Shown here: positions 34,858 to 44,328 of the stretch, one piece after another
Layout of the letters: every line of letters starts with the position of its first letter
Numbering within the stretch: the stretch's first letter is position 1
Source of the DNA: Azospirillum sp. TSH64
GTDB taxonomy: Bacteria; Pseudomonadota; Alphaproteobacteria; Azospirillales; Azospirillaceae
Assembly (NCBI RefSeq): GCF_003116035.1
Contig: NZ_LGQW01000015.1
Span: 6,057,475-6,121,474, forward strand
Reading direction: 5' to 3'
Length of the DNA: 64,000 nt
Notes under the pieces: generated by a model
Databases searched by the model: none
Seen by the model: only the letters and a program-made list of their open reading frames with translations
Told to the model about the DNA's origin: nothing
Translations under genes and position numbers: made by a program

Positions 34858-35400
34858 ATGACGACGCGGACGGTCCGGCTGGGCCCCCTCAGCGTGAAGA
34901 TGTACTGTGCGATCGGCATGATCGCCGTGTCCTGGGCGCAGTTGGAAGACATGGTTTCGCTGTGCATCTCGCGCCTTCTCGGCACCGATCACACTGATTT
35001 CCTGCCGATTGCCTCCAACATGCAGATCAAGGCGCGCTTCGATGCGCTGAAGTCCATCGCCGGTCTGCGCCTGCCCGCGGACGAGGCCAAGGCCCTGATC
35101 GCCCGCTGCGACGAGGCGCTGGAGCTGGGGCGGGAGCGCAACAAGATCCTGCACGGCTCCTGGATCCAGGGCGAGACCGACGATGTCGCCATCCGCCTGA
35201 ACTATCGCGCCCATGGCCGCATCTCCACCGACGCTCCCGTCATCTCCGCCCGCGAGATCGCGGAGATCAGCGACCGAATCACCATGCTGACCGAAGGCTT
35301 CGCACAGACCCTGCAACGCCTCGGCCTGTTCGATCCCAAGAACCCGATGCGCAGCCCGGCGCGCGATTCAGGCAGGACGCCGGAGCCGCCCCTAGATTGA
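34858..35400 (+). CDS. Hypothetical helical protein with HEPN-like RxxxxH motif
   Basis: The protein has 180 residues from ATG 34858, with AGGGTGG just upstream. MIAVSWAQLEDMVSLCISRL, FDALKSIAGLRLPADEAKAL and ALELGRERNKILHGSWIQGE are helical. RNKILHG fits the R-x4-6-H signature of HEPN domains, some of which are RNases; others are inactive. No partner nucleotidyltransferase or antitoxin is adjacent. It stands alone between divergent glycan genes, transcribed away from gmhA. Function unknown. Confidence 0.65.
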   Translation: MTTRTVRLGPLSVKMYCAIGMIAVSWAQLEDMVSLCISRLLGTDHTDFLPIASNMQIKARFDALKSIAGLRLPADEAKALIARCDEALELGRERNKILHGSWIQGETDDVAIRLNYRAHGRISTDAPVISAREIAEISDRITMLTEGFAQTLQRLGLFDPKNPMRSPARDSGRTPEPPLD

Positions 35401-35422
35401 AGGCCGGCCTCGGCGGCCTCCC

Positions 35423-35470
35423 GCCAACTCCCCTGCCAACTTTTCTGCCAGTTTCCCCGCCAACTCCCCG
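35423..35470 (+). repeat. Four 12-bp tandem repeats (GCCAACTCCCCT type)
   Basis: GCCAACTCCCCT, GCCAACTTTTCT, GCCAGTTTCCCC and GCCAACTCCCCG follow each other without gaps between two plus-strand genes. They lie 55 bases before the start at 35525. Meaning unknown. Confidence 0.7.
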
Positions 35471-35524
35471 ACCGATGCCGGTGACGGCACCGGCGCCTCG
35501 ATTCCCGGTTTTTCCCGACAGGCC

Positions 35525-37126
35525 ATGCCTTCCATCCACGATATCCTGACCAAGGCCGTCGCCCTTCACAACGGCGGCCAGCCGGAGCGCGCGGCGGCGC
35601 TCTACCGAGACGTCCTGGCGGTGGAGCCGGCCGAGCCGCACTCCCTGCATCTGCTGGGGCTGCAAATGCGCCGTGCCGGCCGCGAGGCGGAGGGGATTGC
35701 ACTGATGGCGCGGTCGCTCTTGCTGGCTCCCACCCTTGCCCCCGCCCTCTTCAACCAGGCGCGCGCCTTGCAGGATTCGGGGCGGCTCGACGAGGCCATC
35801 GGGCATTTCCGCCGCAAGCTGGAGGTGGAGCCGGACTGCGGCGTGACGCTGATCACCCTGGGAAGCGAAGCGCTCGCCCGTGGCCGGCTGGACGAGGCCG
35901 AACGGATTTTGCGCCGCGCCGCCGCCCTGGAGGCGGGCGGCGCATTCGCATCCCGGCTGCGCCGGGCACTGGAGCGAGGCGCCACCGCCCGCGGGATCGC
36001 CCGCGATGCCGCCGACCCGTCGCTGCCGCCGGGGCTGGTGGTCCGCGGCGCCTTCCGCGACAACAGCGGCTATGCCCACAAGGTCCGCCAGTTCGTCCGC
36101 CATCTGGTCGATGCCGGAGTGCGGATCCGGCTGGTCGACCTGAACCATGACGATGTCGACAATCTGCCCGACGATCAGATCGATCCGCTCCTTCACACGC
36201 TCGATCGGCCGGTGCGGGCCAAGGCGGTGCTGAGCTTCACCACGCCGCTGGTGGTCGAGGCGGTGCCAAACCTGAAGACGATCAACTACACCGTGTTCGA
36301 GGCGCTCGACATTCCGCCCCTGTGGGCGACGCACAGCCGGCGCCACGACCATGTCGTCGTCGCCACCGACTCCTCCCGCCAGGCATGGCTCAATGCCGGC
36401 CATCCGGCCGGCCGCGTCCATGTCTGCCCGGAAGGGGTGGAACCGCTGGAGCCCGGCCGGGTGGCGCCCGCCGCCTTCCTTGGCCTGAACGGGCGCCGGA
36501 TGACCGACTATCCGGTGCGCATCCTCAACATTTCCGACCTCAACAGCCGCAAGAACCTGGAGGGGCTGCTGCGGGTGTGGCTGCGCACGACGCGGGCGGA
36601 GGATGGCGCCGCCCTGCTGCTGAAGGCCGGCAAGGGGGGAGGGGCGTCCGGCAGCATCCGCGATCTTCTGGTCCGGCTGACGGCGGAGATCGGCCGGACA
36701 TTGGAGCAGGCAGCCCCTCTGTTCCTGATCGAGGGCATGCTGTCGGATGCGGACATGATGTCGCTCCACGCCACCGCCACCCATTACTGGAGCATGTCGC
36801 ATGGCGAGGGCTGGGACCTGCCGATGGCGCAGGCCGGCGCCATGGGGCTGACCCTGCTGGCCCCGGACCACAGCGCCTATCGCGCCTATCTGGACGGCCG
36901 GGTGGCCCACATGATTCCCAGCCGCGTCACCCCCGCCCTGGACGGCTATCGCGGCCGGGACTGGTGGACCCCCGACGAGGAGGCAGCCGCCCGGCTGCTG
37001 CGCGCGGTCATCGACGATCCCGACGGCACCCGAATGTCCGCCCGCGAGCGTCTGCTGGAGAATTTCAGCTGGCGGTCCGCCGCCCACCGGCTGATCGGCC
37101 TTCTGCGCGGGCTGGACGCCCTGTGA
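35525..37126 (+). CDS. TPR-GT4 fusion glycosyltransferase
   Basis: The protein has 533 residues. Residues 1-~155 are TPR-like (LTKAVALHNGGQPERAAALY, LFNQARALQDSGRLDEAIGH). The rest is a GT-B transferase: GAFRDNSGYAHKVRQFVRHL, INYTVFEALDIPPLWATHSR, VRILNISDLNSRKNLEGLLR and MSHGEGWDLPMAQAGAMGL (E...E region of GT4, second Glu replaced). It is the first of a plus-strand series of glycan genes through 43078. The TPR part may bind protein partners in a glycosylation complex. Confidence 0.85.
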   Translation: MPSIHDILTKAVALHNGGQPERAAALYRDVLAVEPAEPHSLHLLGLQMRRAGREAEGIALMARSLLLAPTLAPALFNQARALQDSGRLDEAIGHFRRKLEVEPDCGVTLITLGSEALARGRLDEAERILRRAAALEAGGAFASRLRRALERGATARGIARDAADPSLPPGLVVRGAFRDNSGYAHKVRQFVRHLVDAGVRIRLVDLNHDDVDNLPDDQIDPLLHTLDRPVRAKAVLSFTTPLVVEAVPNLKTINYTVFEALDIPPLWATHSRRHDHVVVATDSSRQAWLNAGHPAGRVHVCPEGVEPLEPGRVAPAAFLGLNGRRMTDYPVRILNISDLNSRKNLEGLLRVWLRTTRAEDGAALLLKAGKGGGASGSIRDLLVRLTAEIGRTLEQAAPLFLIEGMLSDADMMSLHATATHYWSMSHGEGWDLPMAQAGAMGLTLLAPDHSAYRAYLDGRVAHMIPSRVTPALDGYRGRDWWTPDEEAAARLLRAVIDDPDGTRMSARERLLENFSWRSAAHRLIGLLRGLDAL

Positions 37127-37259
37127 CCGGCGGCCCCGACCTTCTCGGCATTGGCCCGGCCCCGGAGCGAGGGGCTCTTGCATCGTCGGGGGGAGCAGGG
37201 CAAAGAGCCATCTTCGGCCCTCAGCTTCGGCACGCACCTTAACGCAGGCGGGTTTGCGC

Positions 37260-38588
37260 ATGGATCAGCAGAAATTCCGGCAGGTGATCGGCGGCATCGC
37301 CGCGGCCTGCGCAATCGACCATGCCGCCCTCGACCGCGAGCTTTGCGCCATCGAGGCGGCCGGCGACCGTCAGCGCCTCTACGACATCATGGCGCTGCTG
37401 ATTTCCCGGATCGGCGACGGGGTGGAGAGGGGCCGGCTTGCCGACGCGCTGATCGGCTGCCGGCCCGATGACGAGGCCCTGTATCTCGCCCTGGCGCACC
37501 GGCTGGCCTATGCCGGCATGGGGGTCCTCGAACGCGATCCGGCCATCCCCCGGCAGGGCATCGACCTGCTCGGCCGGGCGCTGGAACGGGCGGCGCCATC
37601 CCCCCTGCGGCCGCAGGTCCATGCCAACCTGTCCTTCCTGTTCAACGAGGCCGGCCGCCCCGACCTGGCGGAGGTCCATGGCCGCGCCGCGGCCGGCTGC
37701 CAGAACGCCATCTTCCATCTCTGGCTCGGCGAAGCCCTGTTCCGGCAGGGAAAATACGCAAGCGACGGGCTCTGCGTCATCGACCTGTCGTCCCTGTCCT
37801 TCCGCCGGGCGGCCCAGGCCCTGGCCCAGGCGGATGCGGCGCCGCCCTTCGCCCCGGCCGGACGGCATGTGGTGCTGGTGTCGGTGGACGGCGCCTATTT
37901 CAAGCGCTACGCCGCAGCGCAGATCCTGAACCTCCACGCGCTCGGGTCGGCGGTGGCCGTCCACTACCACATCGTCAACGGCGATGCGGAGGTCGCCCAG
38001 CTGATCGAGCGGCTGCGGGGCATCGTCGGCGCCATGCCGGTCACCTTCTCGCACGAGCGCTGGGCGCTGCGGGGGGAGGCCATCGACAAGCCCTATTACG
38101 CGTCCTCCCGCTTCCTCATCGCGGCGGAGGCGATGCTGCTGCACAAGGCCGACGTGATCGTCTGCGATGCCGACGTGCTGTTCCGCGAGAAGCCGGAGGA
38201 CATCGTCAGGCTCGCCGGCACCGCCGACGTCGCCCACACCGACTATCGCGGCGAGCCGCTGTGCAGCCGCTACAACGCCTCCTTCGTCTATTTCCGCCAC
38301 AGCCGCAGCGGCTATCTGACGCTGCTGATGATCGCGGATTTCCTGCGGACCAACTTCGCCCGCTGCTACATCTGGATGATCGACCAGGTCGCCCTGTTCG
38401 CCTGCGTCGAACGCGCCGCGCAGCTGCTGGGGAGCGAGATGGCGCACGCCGCCTGGCCGGACAGCGTCCTGCCGCCGCGTGCCCCCGATGCGCTGCCGCT
38501 CGTCCTGACCGGCGCGCTCGCCGGAAAGCACGGCAACAGCCCCTACAGCGCGAAGCGGGACGAAATCCTGCGGGCATACGGCCTGTGA
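37260..38588 (+). CDS. Glycosyltransferase (GT8-like, DxD) with helical N-terminus
   Basis: The protein has 442 residues from ATG 37260; TTG 37254 is an alternative. The N-terminal ~200 residues are helical and TPR-like (ALERAAPSPLRPQVHANLSF). The C-terminal ~240 residues include VVLVSVDGAYFKRYAAAQIL, KPYYASSRFLIAAEAMLLHK and ADVIVCDADVLFREKPEDIV (DAD site), then RYNASFVYFRHSRSG and IDQVALFACVE. The layout is that of a nucleotide-diphospho-sugar transferase with a retaining GT-A fold. Substrate unknown. Confidence 0.75.
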   Translation: MDQQKFRQVIGGIAAACAIDHAALDRELCAIEAAGDRQRLYDIMALLISRIGDGVERGRLADALIGCRPDDEALYLALAHRLAYAGMGVLERDPAIPRQGIDLLGRALERAAPSPLRPQVHANLSFLFNEAGRPDLAEVHGRAAAGCQNAIFHLWLGEALFRQGKYASDGLCVIDLSSLSFRRAAQALAQADAAPPFAPAGRHVVLVSVDGAYFKRYAAAQILNLHALGSAVAVHYHIVNGDAEVAQLIERLRGIVGAMPVTFSHERWALRGEAIDKPYYASSRFLIAAEAMLLHKADVIVCDADVLFREKPEDIVRLAGTADVAHTDYRGEPLCSRYNASFVYFRHSRSGYLTLLMIADFLRTNFARCYIWMIDQVALFACVERAAQLLGSEMAHAAWPDSVLPPRAPDALPLVLTGALAGKHGNSPYSAKRDEILRAYGL

Positions 38589-38715
38589 GGAGCGCGGGAC
38601 GCCGGTCCGCCGGTTTGTCTTCGGCCGTGCATCGCGATTGCGGCTGCGGTAAGTAAGCGGCCGTCCTGCCCGCGCCCGAACGGCCCGGCAGATGGATTGC
38701 CCCGACGGAGCTTTC

Positions 38716-39954
38716 ATGCCGACCCTCGAAGAAGCCTTCCGCATCGCCGTCGAGCACCACCATGCCGGACGGCTGGCCGAGGCCGAGGCCGTCTACGAGA
38801 GCATCCTCGTGGCGGTGCCCGACCAGCCGGAGGCGATGTCGAACCTGGGCTACGCCCAGCAGATGCAGGGCAGGCTGGGGGCGGCGGCGGCCACCTACCG
38901 CAAGGTCCTGGCCAAATGGCCCGACCGGCCGCAGGCCCATATCCGGCTGGGCGAGATGATGCAGTGGACCGGCCGCTGGGGGACCGCGGCCGACTGTTAC
39001 GAGACCGCGGCGTCGCTGCTGCCGAACGATGAGGGGCTGGCGGCCCAGCTCGACCATGCCCTGTCGCTCGCCTCCCGCCACCAGGCGCTGCGCGAGCCGC
39101 TGCGCCGTGGCGGACGGCTGGACCTGCGCGACGTCACCTTCCTGGTGCCCTGCCGTATCGAATCCCCGGACCGCAGGCGCAACCTGCGCATCCTGGTCAC
39201 CTATCTGCGGCGGTATCTGGACACCAACATCCTGATCTGCGAGGACAATCCGGAGCGCCAGGACGTCCCCGGCATCATGGCCGAACTGGGGCTGGGGTCC
39301 GCCGACTACGGCTATGTCCACCTGACCGGCAACGACAGCCCCTACACGCACAAGGCCAAGCAGATCAACCTCATGGCGGCGGCGGCGGCCACGCCGATCC
39401 TGGTCGTGCAGGACACCGACGTTCTGGTGGAGCCGACCCAGTATGTGCTGGCCCGGCAGGCCGTCCATGACGGCGCGGCGCTCGCCTGCCCGTTCAACGG
39501 CCTGTTCTTCGACGTCGCCCCCGACTTCGTGCCCGGCGTGGAGCGGACGCTGGCGGTGACCCAGATCGACCTGTTCGATCCGCGCAACGAGATGCTCTAC
39601 AAGAACTCCTACGGCGGCTCGGTCTTCTTCGCCCGCCGGGTGTTCGACCGGCTCGGCGGCTTCAACGAGAGATTCGTCTCCTGGGGCTGGGAGGATTTCG
39701 AGATCTACCGCCGCCTGGAACTGCTGGGCGAGCGGGTGGAGCGGACGCTGGGGCCGCTGCTCCATCTCAGCCATGCGCGGTCGGCCAATTCGGTCACGGA
39801 AAACCCCTGGTACGCCCACAACACCGCCGAGTATGAGCGGGTGGTGTCGATGACCCCCGACCGGATCCGGGCGGAGATCGCCGGCGGCGGCTTCCGCCGT
39901 CCGCTGGTCGGCGCGGACACCGTCCCCGGCTGGGGGGAGCCGCCGGCCTCCTGA
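38716..39954 (+). CDS. TPR protein with GT7-like galactosyltransferase domain
   Basis: The protein has 412 residues from ATG 38716, which has GGAG 5-6 nt upstream. Residues 1-~125 are TPRs (AEAVYESILVAVPDQPEAMS, AHIRLGEMMQWTGRWGTAAD). Residues ~135-390 are a GT-A domain: VTFLVPCRIESPDRRRNLRI, TPILVVQDTDVLVEPTQYVL (DTD site) and YGGSVFFARRVFDRLGGFNE followed by RFVSWGWEDFEIYRRLE. The GGFNExFxxWGWEDxE stretch is the hallmark of GT7-like C-terminal regions. It probably acts in the same glycan pathway as its neighbours. Confidence 0.85.
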   Translation: MPTLEEAFRIAVEHHHAGRLAEAEAVYESILVAVPDQPEAMSNLGYAQQMQGRLGAAAATYRKVLAKWPDRPQAHIRLGEMMQWTGRWGTAADCYETAASLLPNDEGLAAQLDHALSLASRHQALREPLRRGGRLDLRDVTFLVPCRIESPDRRRNLRILVTYLRRYLDTNILICEDNPERQDVPGIMAELGLGSADYGYVHLTGNDSPYTHKAKQINLMAAAAATPILVVQDTDVLVEPTQYVLARQAVHDGAALACPFNGLFFDVAPDFVPGVERTLAVTQIDLFDPRNEMLYKNSYGGSVFFARRVFDRLGGFNERFVSWGWEDFEIYRRLELLGERVERTLGPLLHLSHARSANSVTENPWYAHNTAEYERVVSMTPDRIRAEIAGGGFRRPLVGADTVPGWGEPPAS

Positions 39955-40018
39955 GTCCGGCCCATGGCGCGGCGGGCATAGGGTCCGCCGTTTCCCAACC
40001 CGCGTCCGAGACCTCCTC

Positions 40019-43000
40019 ATGCCGCCGCACACGCAAGCCGCCTCCCTCCTCCCGCAGCCGGCAGCCGACGCTCCCCGCACGCTGTTCTGCTGCCTTGCCA
40101 CGCCCGACTATTACCGCCGGCCGCTGTTCTCGGAGCGCGAGGTGTTCTGCGGGCCCGACTGCCCGACGGTGGAAACCGGCGACGGCTTCGCGTCGCTGAA
40201 CACCCCGCCCGGCGAATATGATCTGTTGGCCATCGTCGCCCGACTGCCGGCGCACCAGCGTCCGGAGCTGATCGTGGTGAAGGCCGACGCCACCCGGCGC
40301 AACCTTCCCCGCGGGCTGGACCGGCTGCCGGGCACTAAGGTTCTGCTGGTCGGCGACACCCACCATTTCGCCGGCCCGCTGCGCACGCTGCTGGCCTATG
40401 GCGCGATGGAGAGCTTCGACGCCGTTGTTCTCGACCACACCCGCCAGCATGCCCATGCCTTCCTGGAGGCGGGGTTCGACCGCGTCTATTGGATCCCGGC
40501 GGTGGATTATGCGCTGCGCCGGCGCGACATTCCCGCAGTCCCCGACCGCCCCCTCACCTTCGTCGGCCAGGTCGGCGCCTTCCATCCCTGGCGGCGTCAT
40601 GTGCTGGACCGGCTGACGGAAGCCGGGCTGCCGCTGACCGCGATGCGGGCGCCGCCGGAAATGGCGGCCGACATCTATGCCGGCTCGCAGATCACGCTGA
40701 ACGTCTCGCTGAACGGCGACCTCAACCTGCGCGTCTTCGAGGCGCTGGGCGCCGGCGGCTTCCTGCTGACCGATGCGCTGTCGCCCGACGCCGGTCTGGA
40801 GCGCTGCTTCACCCTCGGCCGCCATCTCGCGACCTACCGTTCGCCCGGCGAGCTGGTGGAGATGGCCCGCCATTACCTCGACCACCCGGATCAGGCGATG
40901 GCGATCCGCCGGGCCGGACAGGCGCATCTGCTGGAATTCCACAGCCCGCGGGTCAAATGCGCCCAGTTCTACGCCGCGGTGTTGGACGACCGCGTCGATC
41001 CGGCGCTGGAGGTGCGCGGGGAACGGCGCGGACTGTCGGCCCTGCCGGCCCGGAGCGCCGGCTTCCGCTGCCGCCTCGCCGCCTACGAGGCATTGCAGCG
41101 GCTGCAGCTGACCGCGTCGCGGCTGACCGTCCATGCCGCCGCGGAGGACGGCTTCGCCGCCGACCTGCGCCTCATGGCCCGCGATCTGCCGCGGGTGGCC
41201 TTCGCCGCATTGGGCGACGCACTGGACGCCGAGGCCGCCCCGGTTGCCCTGCCGCTGCCGCCATCCCCCGACCGGGTGCGGGACGATGCGGTGACGCTGC
41301 TGCCCTGGCCGGGTGCCGGTTCCGATAGGGCCGAAGCCGACCGCCGGATGGCCCGGCTGTCCGGCGCCTTCGTCCTCTGCCCCGCCGCGTCGGCGCGCGA
41401 CCATGCCGCGGCCTCCGCCCATCTGGCCGGCTGGGGCTTCGTGCCCACCGAACCCGGCGGCATCCTGTTCCAGTGCGCCGACGCCCTGCGCTATGCCGGA
41501 CGCTCGCTGTCCAATCCGGATCTGGCGGCGGGACTGGCGCCGGATCTGCGGCGTGCGCGCCTGACGGCGCTGGAGCCGATGCTGAGGACCGCCGACCAGA
41601 TGGTCGGCGCCGCCCGTCTGGCCGCCCGCTTCGGCGAGAACAGCCTGGCGGAACGGTTTCTGCTGGGTGCCGTCGGGCTGGACCGCCAGCAGCCGGATGC
41701 GCTCGCCGGGCTGGCCCGCCTGTGTGCGGTGGCGGGACGCGCGCTGGAGGCATTCGTCTATCTTTGCGAGGCCCGGCGTGCCGCCCGTCTCGCCGGAACC
41801 GCAGACCCGGCTCCGGATTTGGACGCCGCCGCCTTCGCCGCCGCCACCGGCGGCCATCCGGGGCTGGAGCGCTACCTCGGCCTGTTCCGGCAGGCGGCCG
41901 CCCCGTCGACCGGCCGGCCGCGCCGCATCCTGGTGGTCACCAACCTGTTCCCACCGCAGGAGTTCGGCGGCTATGGCCGCAAGCTGTGGGAGTTCTCGGC
42001 CGAACTGATCCGCCGCGGCCATGCGGTGACGGTGCTGACCGCCGACGTGCCCGAACTCGCCCGGCCCGGCATGGCCGGCACCGAGGATATCGAGGCGCAT
42101 GTCGACCGCTCGCTTACCCTCTATGGCACCTGGAAGGACGGCCGCGCCTTCATCCACGACGATCCGGCCCATCGCGCCGCGCTGGTCCGCGCCAACATCC
42201 GCCGCGTGCTGGAGACCGCCCGCGACTTCCGCGCCGACGCCTGTCTGGCCGGCAACCTCGATCTGGTCGGAACTGAGTTTCTCGACCCGCTGACCCGGCA
42301 GATGGGCGTCCCGGTTCTGCACTGCCTGGGCAACCAGAATCCCGGCTACGCGCCGGAGACGGCACCCCGCTCCCCCCTCTACCGCGCCGGACCGGCCAGC
42401 GGCTGGGTGGCGGACCGGCTTGTCGCCGGCGGCTACGGCCTGCCCGCCACGGTGATCCATCCCGGCGCCCGCGTCGATTATTTCCACCGCGCGGCGATGC
42501 CCTCGACCGACCGGCTGCGCATCGCCTTCGCCAGCCTGTTCGTCAACTACAAGGGGCCGCAGACGCTGATCAACGCGCTTGCGATCCTGCACCGCGAGGG
42601 CATCGACTTCGACTGCACCTTCGCCGGGGAGGCGCCGGACGCCGATCTGGCGGCCCGCTGCCGCGACTTCATCGAGCGCCACGGCATGGCCGGCAAGGTG
42701 CGCTTCACCGGCTTCCTCGACCGCCGCGGCCTGTCCGACCTGTTCGCCCGCTGCAACGTGCTGGTCTTCCCCAGCGTCTTCCAGGAGCCCTTCGGCATCT
42801 CGCAGGTGGAGGCGATGGCCGCCGGCCTGACCGTGGTCGGCAGCGGCACCGGCGGCAGCGGCGAGGTGCTGCGCGACGGCGTGGACGGCCTGCTGTTCAA
42901 GGCGGAGGACCATGAGGCGCTTGCCGGCCGCCTGCGCAGCCTGGTCAAGGACCGCGATGCCTGGCTGCGCATGGCCTTGTCCGGCCGCGACCGCGCCCGC

Positions 43001-43078
43001 GACTTCACCGTCGCCCGGTCCGTCGACCGCATCGAAGCGGTGTTCGAGGAGCTGGCCAGAGTGAAAGATGGCCTCTAA
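40019..43078 (+). CDS. 1019-aa double glycosyltransferase (CgeB-like plus GT4)
   Basis: The N-terminal half (residues ~20-330) resembles CgeB-type GT-B transferases: VLLVGDTHHFAGPLRTLLAY, RPLTFVGQVGAFHPWRRHVL, and IYAGSQITLNVSLNGDLNLR with VFEALGAGGFLLTD. A linker of about 280 residues follows. The C-terminal ~390 residues are GT4: ILVVTNLFPPQEFGGYGRKL, WEFSAELIRRGHAV, IAFASLFVNYKGPQTLINAL and VFPSVFQEPFGISQVEAMAA (EX7E). Two sugar transfers may be combined in one protein. Its last ~35 codons are copied in the duplication scar at 44131. Confidence 0.88.
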   Translation: MPPHTQAASLLPQPAADAPRTLFCCLATPDYYRRPLFSEREVFCGPDCPTVETGDGFASLNTPPGEYDLLAIVARLPAHQRPELIVVKADATRRNLPRGLDRLPGTKVLLVGDTHHFAGPLRTLLAYGAMESFDAVVLDHTRQHAHAFLEAGFDRVYWIPAVDYALRRRDIPAVPDRPLTFVGQVGAFHPWRRHVLDRLTEAGLPLTAMRAPPEMAADIYAGSQITLNVSLNGDLNLRVFEALGAGGFLLTDALSPDAGLERCFTLGRHLATYRSPGELVEMARHYLDHPDQAMAIRRAGQAHLLEFHSPRVKCAQFYAAVLDDRVDPALEVRGERRGLSALPARSAGFRCRLAAYEALQRLQLTASRLTVHAAAEDGFAADLRLMARDLPRVAFAALGDALDAEAAPVALPLPPSPDRVRDDAVTLLPWPGAGSDRAEADRRMARLSGAFVLCPAASARDHAAASAHLAGWGFVPTEPGGILFQCADALRYAGRSLSNPDLAAGLAPDLRRARLTALEPMLRTADQMVGAARLAARFGENSLAERFLLGAVGLDRQQPDALAGLARLCAVAGRALEAFVYLCEARRAARLAGTADPAPDLDAAAFAAATGGHPGLERYLGLFRQAAAPSTGRPRRILVVTNLFPPQEFGGYGRKLWEFSAELIRRGHAVTVLTADVPELARPGMAGTEDIEAHVDRSLTLYGTWKDGRAFIHDDPAHRAALVRANIRRVLETARDFRADACLAGNLDLVGTEFLDPLTRQMGVPVLHCLGNQNPGYAPETAPRSPLYRAGPASGWVADRLVAGGYGLPATVIHPGARVDYFHRAAMPSTDRLRIAFASLFVNYKGPQTLINALAILHREGIDFDCTFAGEAPDADLAARCRDFIERHGMAGKVRFTGFLDRRGLSDLFARCNVLVFPSVFQEPFGISQVEAMAAGLTVVGSGTGGSGEVLRDGVDGLLFKAEDHEALAGRLRSLVKDRDAWLRMALSGRDRARDFTVARSVDRIEAVFEELARVKDGL

Positions 43079-43158
43079 AGTTGCCAATAATGAAGATTTT
43101 TGGTATTGTCGTCAAAGTTGTTGCCGAAAATACCTATTAGTTTTTGGATAAATTGAAG

Positions 43159-43902
43159 ATGACAAATGTCCTCGTCACTTGTTGCAACTCCGAATATTAC
43201 TCATCCTGCCTTCTTTTGATTAGTACTGTCCATAATTTGAGCGATTCGACTATTGATAAGATCCTTGTCTATAATCTCGGTCTTTTGGGCGAAGAGGTCG
43301 CTTTCCTAAAAAAGTGTCATAAGGTCCAAGTCGTGGAATTCCCGGCCTGGGTGTCCGACATATACCCCGAGTTCCTCACCCCCAAGCAGTATGCCTGGAA
43401 GACCTTTGTCATCAAGGATGCGGCATCCTACGGAGACAACATCTTCTATCTCGATTCCGGCGCGATGTTGGTAAGGGACATCAAGGACATCTACGAGAAG
43501 ATCGAAAAGAATCACATTTTCGTCGTCGGCGGTTGGGGGCAAAACAAGACCTGGACCCATGATCTCTGCTTCAAGATCATGGGGGCCTCCGAGAAGGAAA
43601 AGAATGCCAATCAGATATCCGCAGGAATCCAGGGTTACAAACCCAACGGCCGGTTCCAGCGTTACGTGGATGAAGGGTTTCTTTACGCCTGCATCAAGAG
43701 CGCGATTTTCGGCGATCACAAGAACCATCGCCATGACCAGAGCATCTATTCCGTCCTGGTCAGCCGCTACGGCATAGAACCCGAGGACATAGGCATCTAC
43801 GGCGAGTTGCAAGGCATTCTAAGGCCCGATCAGGCCATCTATGTCCACAGACGCGCTTTCCCGGTTTCCAAAATCCAGCTCAAGGCGAAGGGTCGGGAAT
43901 GA
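43159..43902 (+). CDS. GT8-like/DUF protein, copy a
   Basis: The protein has 247 residues from ATG 43159; TTG 43144 is an alternative. MTNVLVTCCNSEYYSSCLLL, KILVYNLGLLGEEVAFLKKC, WKTFVIKDAASYGDNIFYLD and SGAMLVRDIKDIYEKIEKNH suggest a GT-A-like fold, with DSG at the usual DxD position. ICxxGIQGYK-like, FLYACIKSAIFGDHKNHRHD and QAIYVHRR follow. It is markedly less GC-rich than its neighbours, and the upstream 80 bases are AT-rich, hinting at acquisition from elsewhere. It is very similar to the gene at 44329, its tandem duplicate. Confidence 0.75.
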   Translation: MTNVLVTCCNSEYYSSCLLLISTVHNLSDSTIDKILVYNLGLLGEEVAFLKKCHKVQVVEFPAWVSDIYPEFLTPKQYAWKTFVIKDAASYGDNIFYLDSGAMLVRDIKDIYEKIEKNHIFVVGGWGQNKTWTHDLCFKIMGASEKEKNANQISAGIQGYKPNGRFQRYVDEGFLYACIKSAIFGDHKNHRHDQSIYSVLVSRYGIEPEDIGIYGELQGILRPDQAIYVHRRAFPVSKIQLKAKGRE

Positions 43903-43926
43903 CCTGACGGGTCACTCCCGGAGCCC

Positions 43927-44259
43927 GGCGGTGAGAAAAAAGGTCCGGAGCAACCGCCCCTTTCGATAGGGGAATGAAAGGCTGTAGAGTGGCCGTGCCG
44001 CAGTCCGCGGTGCGGTTTTCCTCCCGGTCATGACAATCACCCTCTCCGACCTGCCCGACGCCCCAGGCGGCACGATGCCTGCCTGTTCCTGCCTGTTGTG
44101 CAGCGCTGCCGGTTGGAGAACTCCCGCCATCGTGATGCTTGGCTGCGCATGGCCCTGTCCGGCCGCGCCCGCGACTTCACCGTCGCCCGCTCGGTCGACC
44201 GGATCGAGGCGGTGTTCGAGGAGTTGATCGGAAGGAAAGTCAACCCGCCGGGTTGCTGA
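43927..44259 (+). pseudogene. Duplication scar: protease 5' end fused out of frame to glycosyltransferase 3' end
   Basis: ATG 44031 begins MTITLSDLPDAPGGTMPACS, nearly the start of the protease at 45215 (MTITISDLSDAPAGTVPACS). After about 30 codons, near 44117-44131, the DNA switches to the 3' end of the 40019 glycosyltransferase gene (WLRMALSGRA, TVARSVDRIEAVFEELIG) in a different frame. The non-coding leader 43927-44030 is also a copy of 45113-45214, including a short CCCCTTTCGAT-AGGGG hairpin. The 65-codon chimeric frame probably has no function. Confidence 0.88.
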
Positions 44260-44328
44260 TGCCGCGAGATTTCTGATAATGTCGGTCAAATTTTCCGGAA
44301 GAATTCCTGTGTCGGGGCAGTGCTGAAG

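Noticed and set aside
32332..35316. GT41 gene extended upstream to 35316
   Set aside because: The extra ~420 codons overlap gmhA and the HEPN-like gene in wrong frames; TPRs begin right after ATG 34044.
39794..43087. 1097-codon minus-strand frame
   Set aside because: It lies antisense to two genes with strong glycosyltransferase motifs and shows no family pattern itself.
44030..44227. Separate small secreted peptide gene
   Set aside because: It is a copy of the protease start joined out of frame to a glycosyltransferase end, explained by the tandem duplication.
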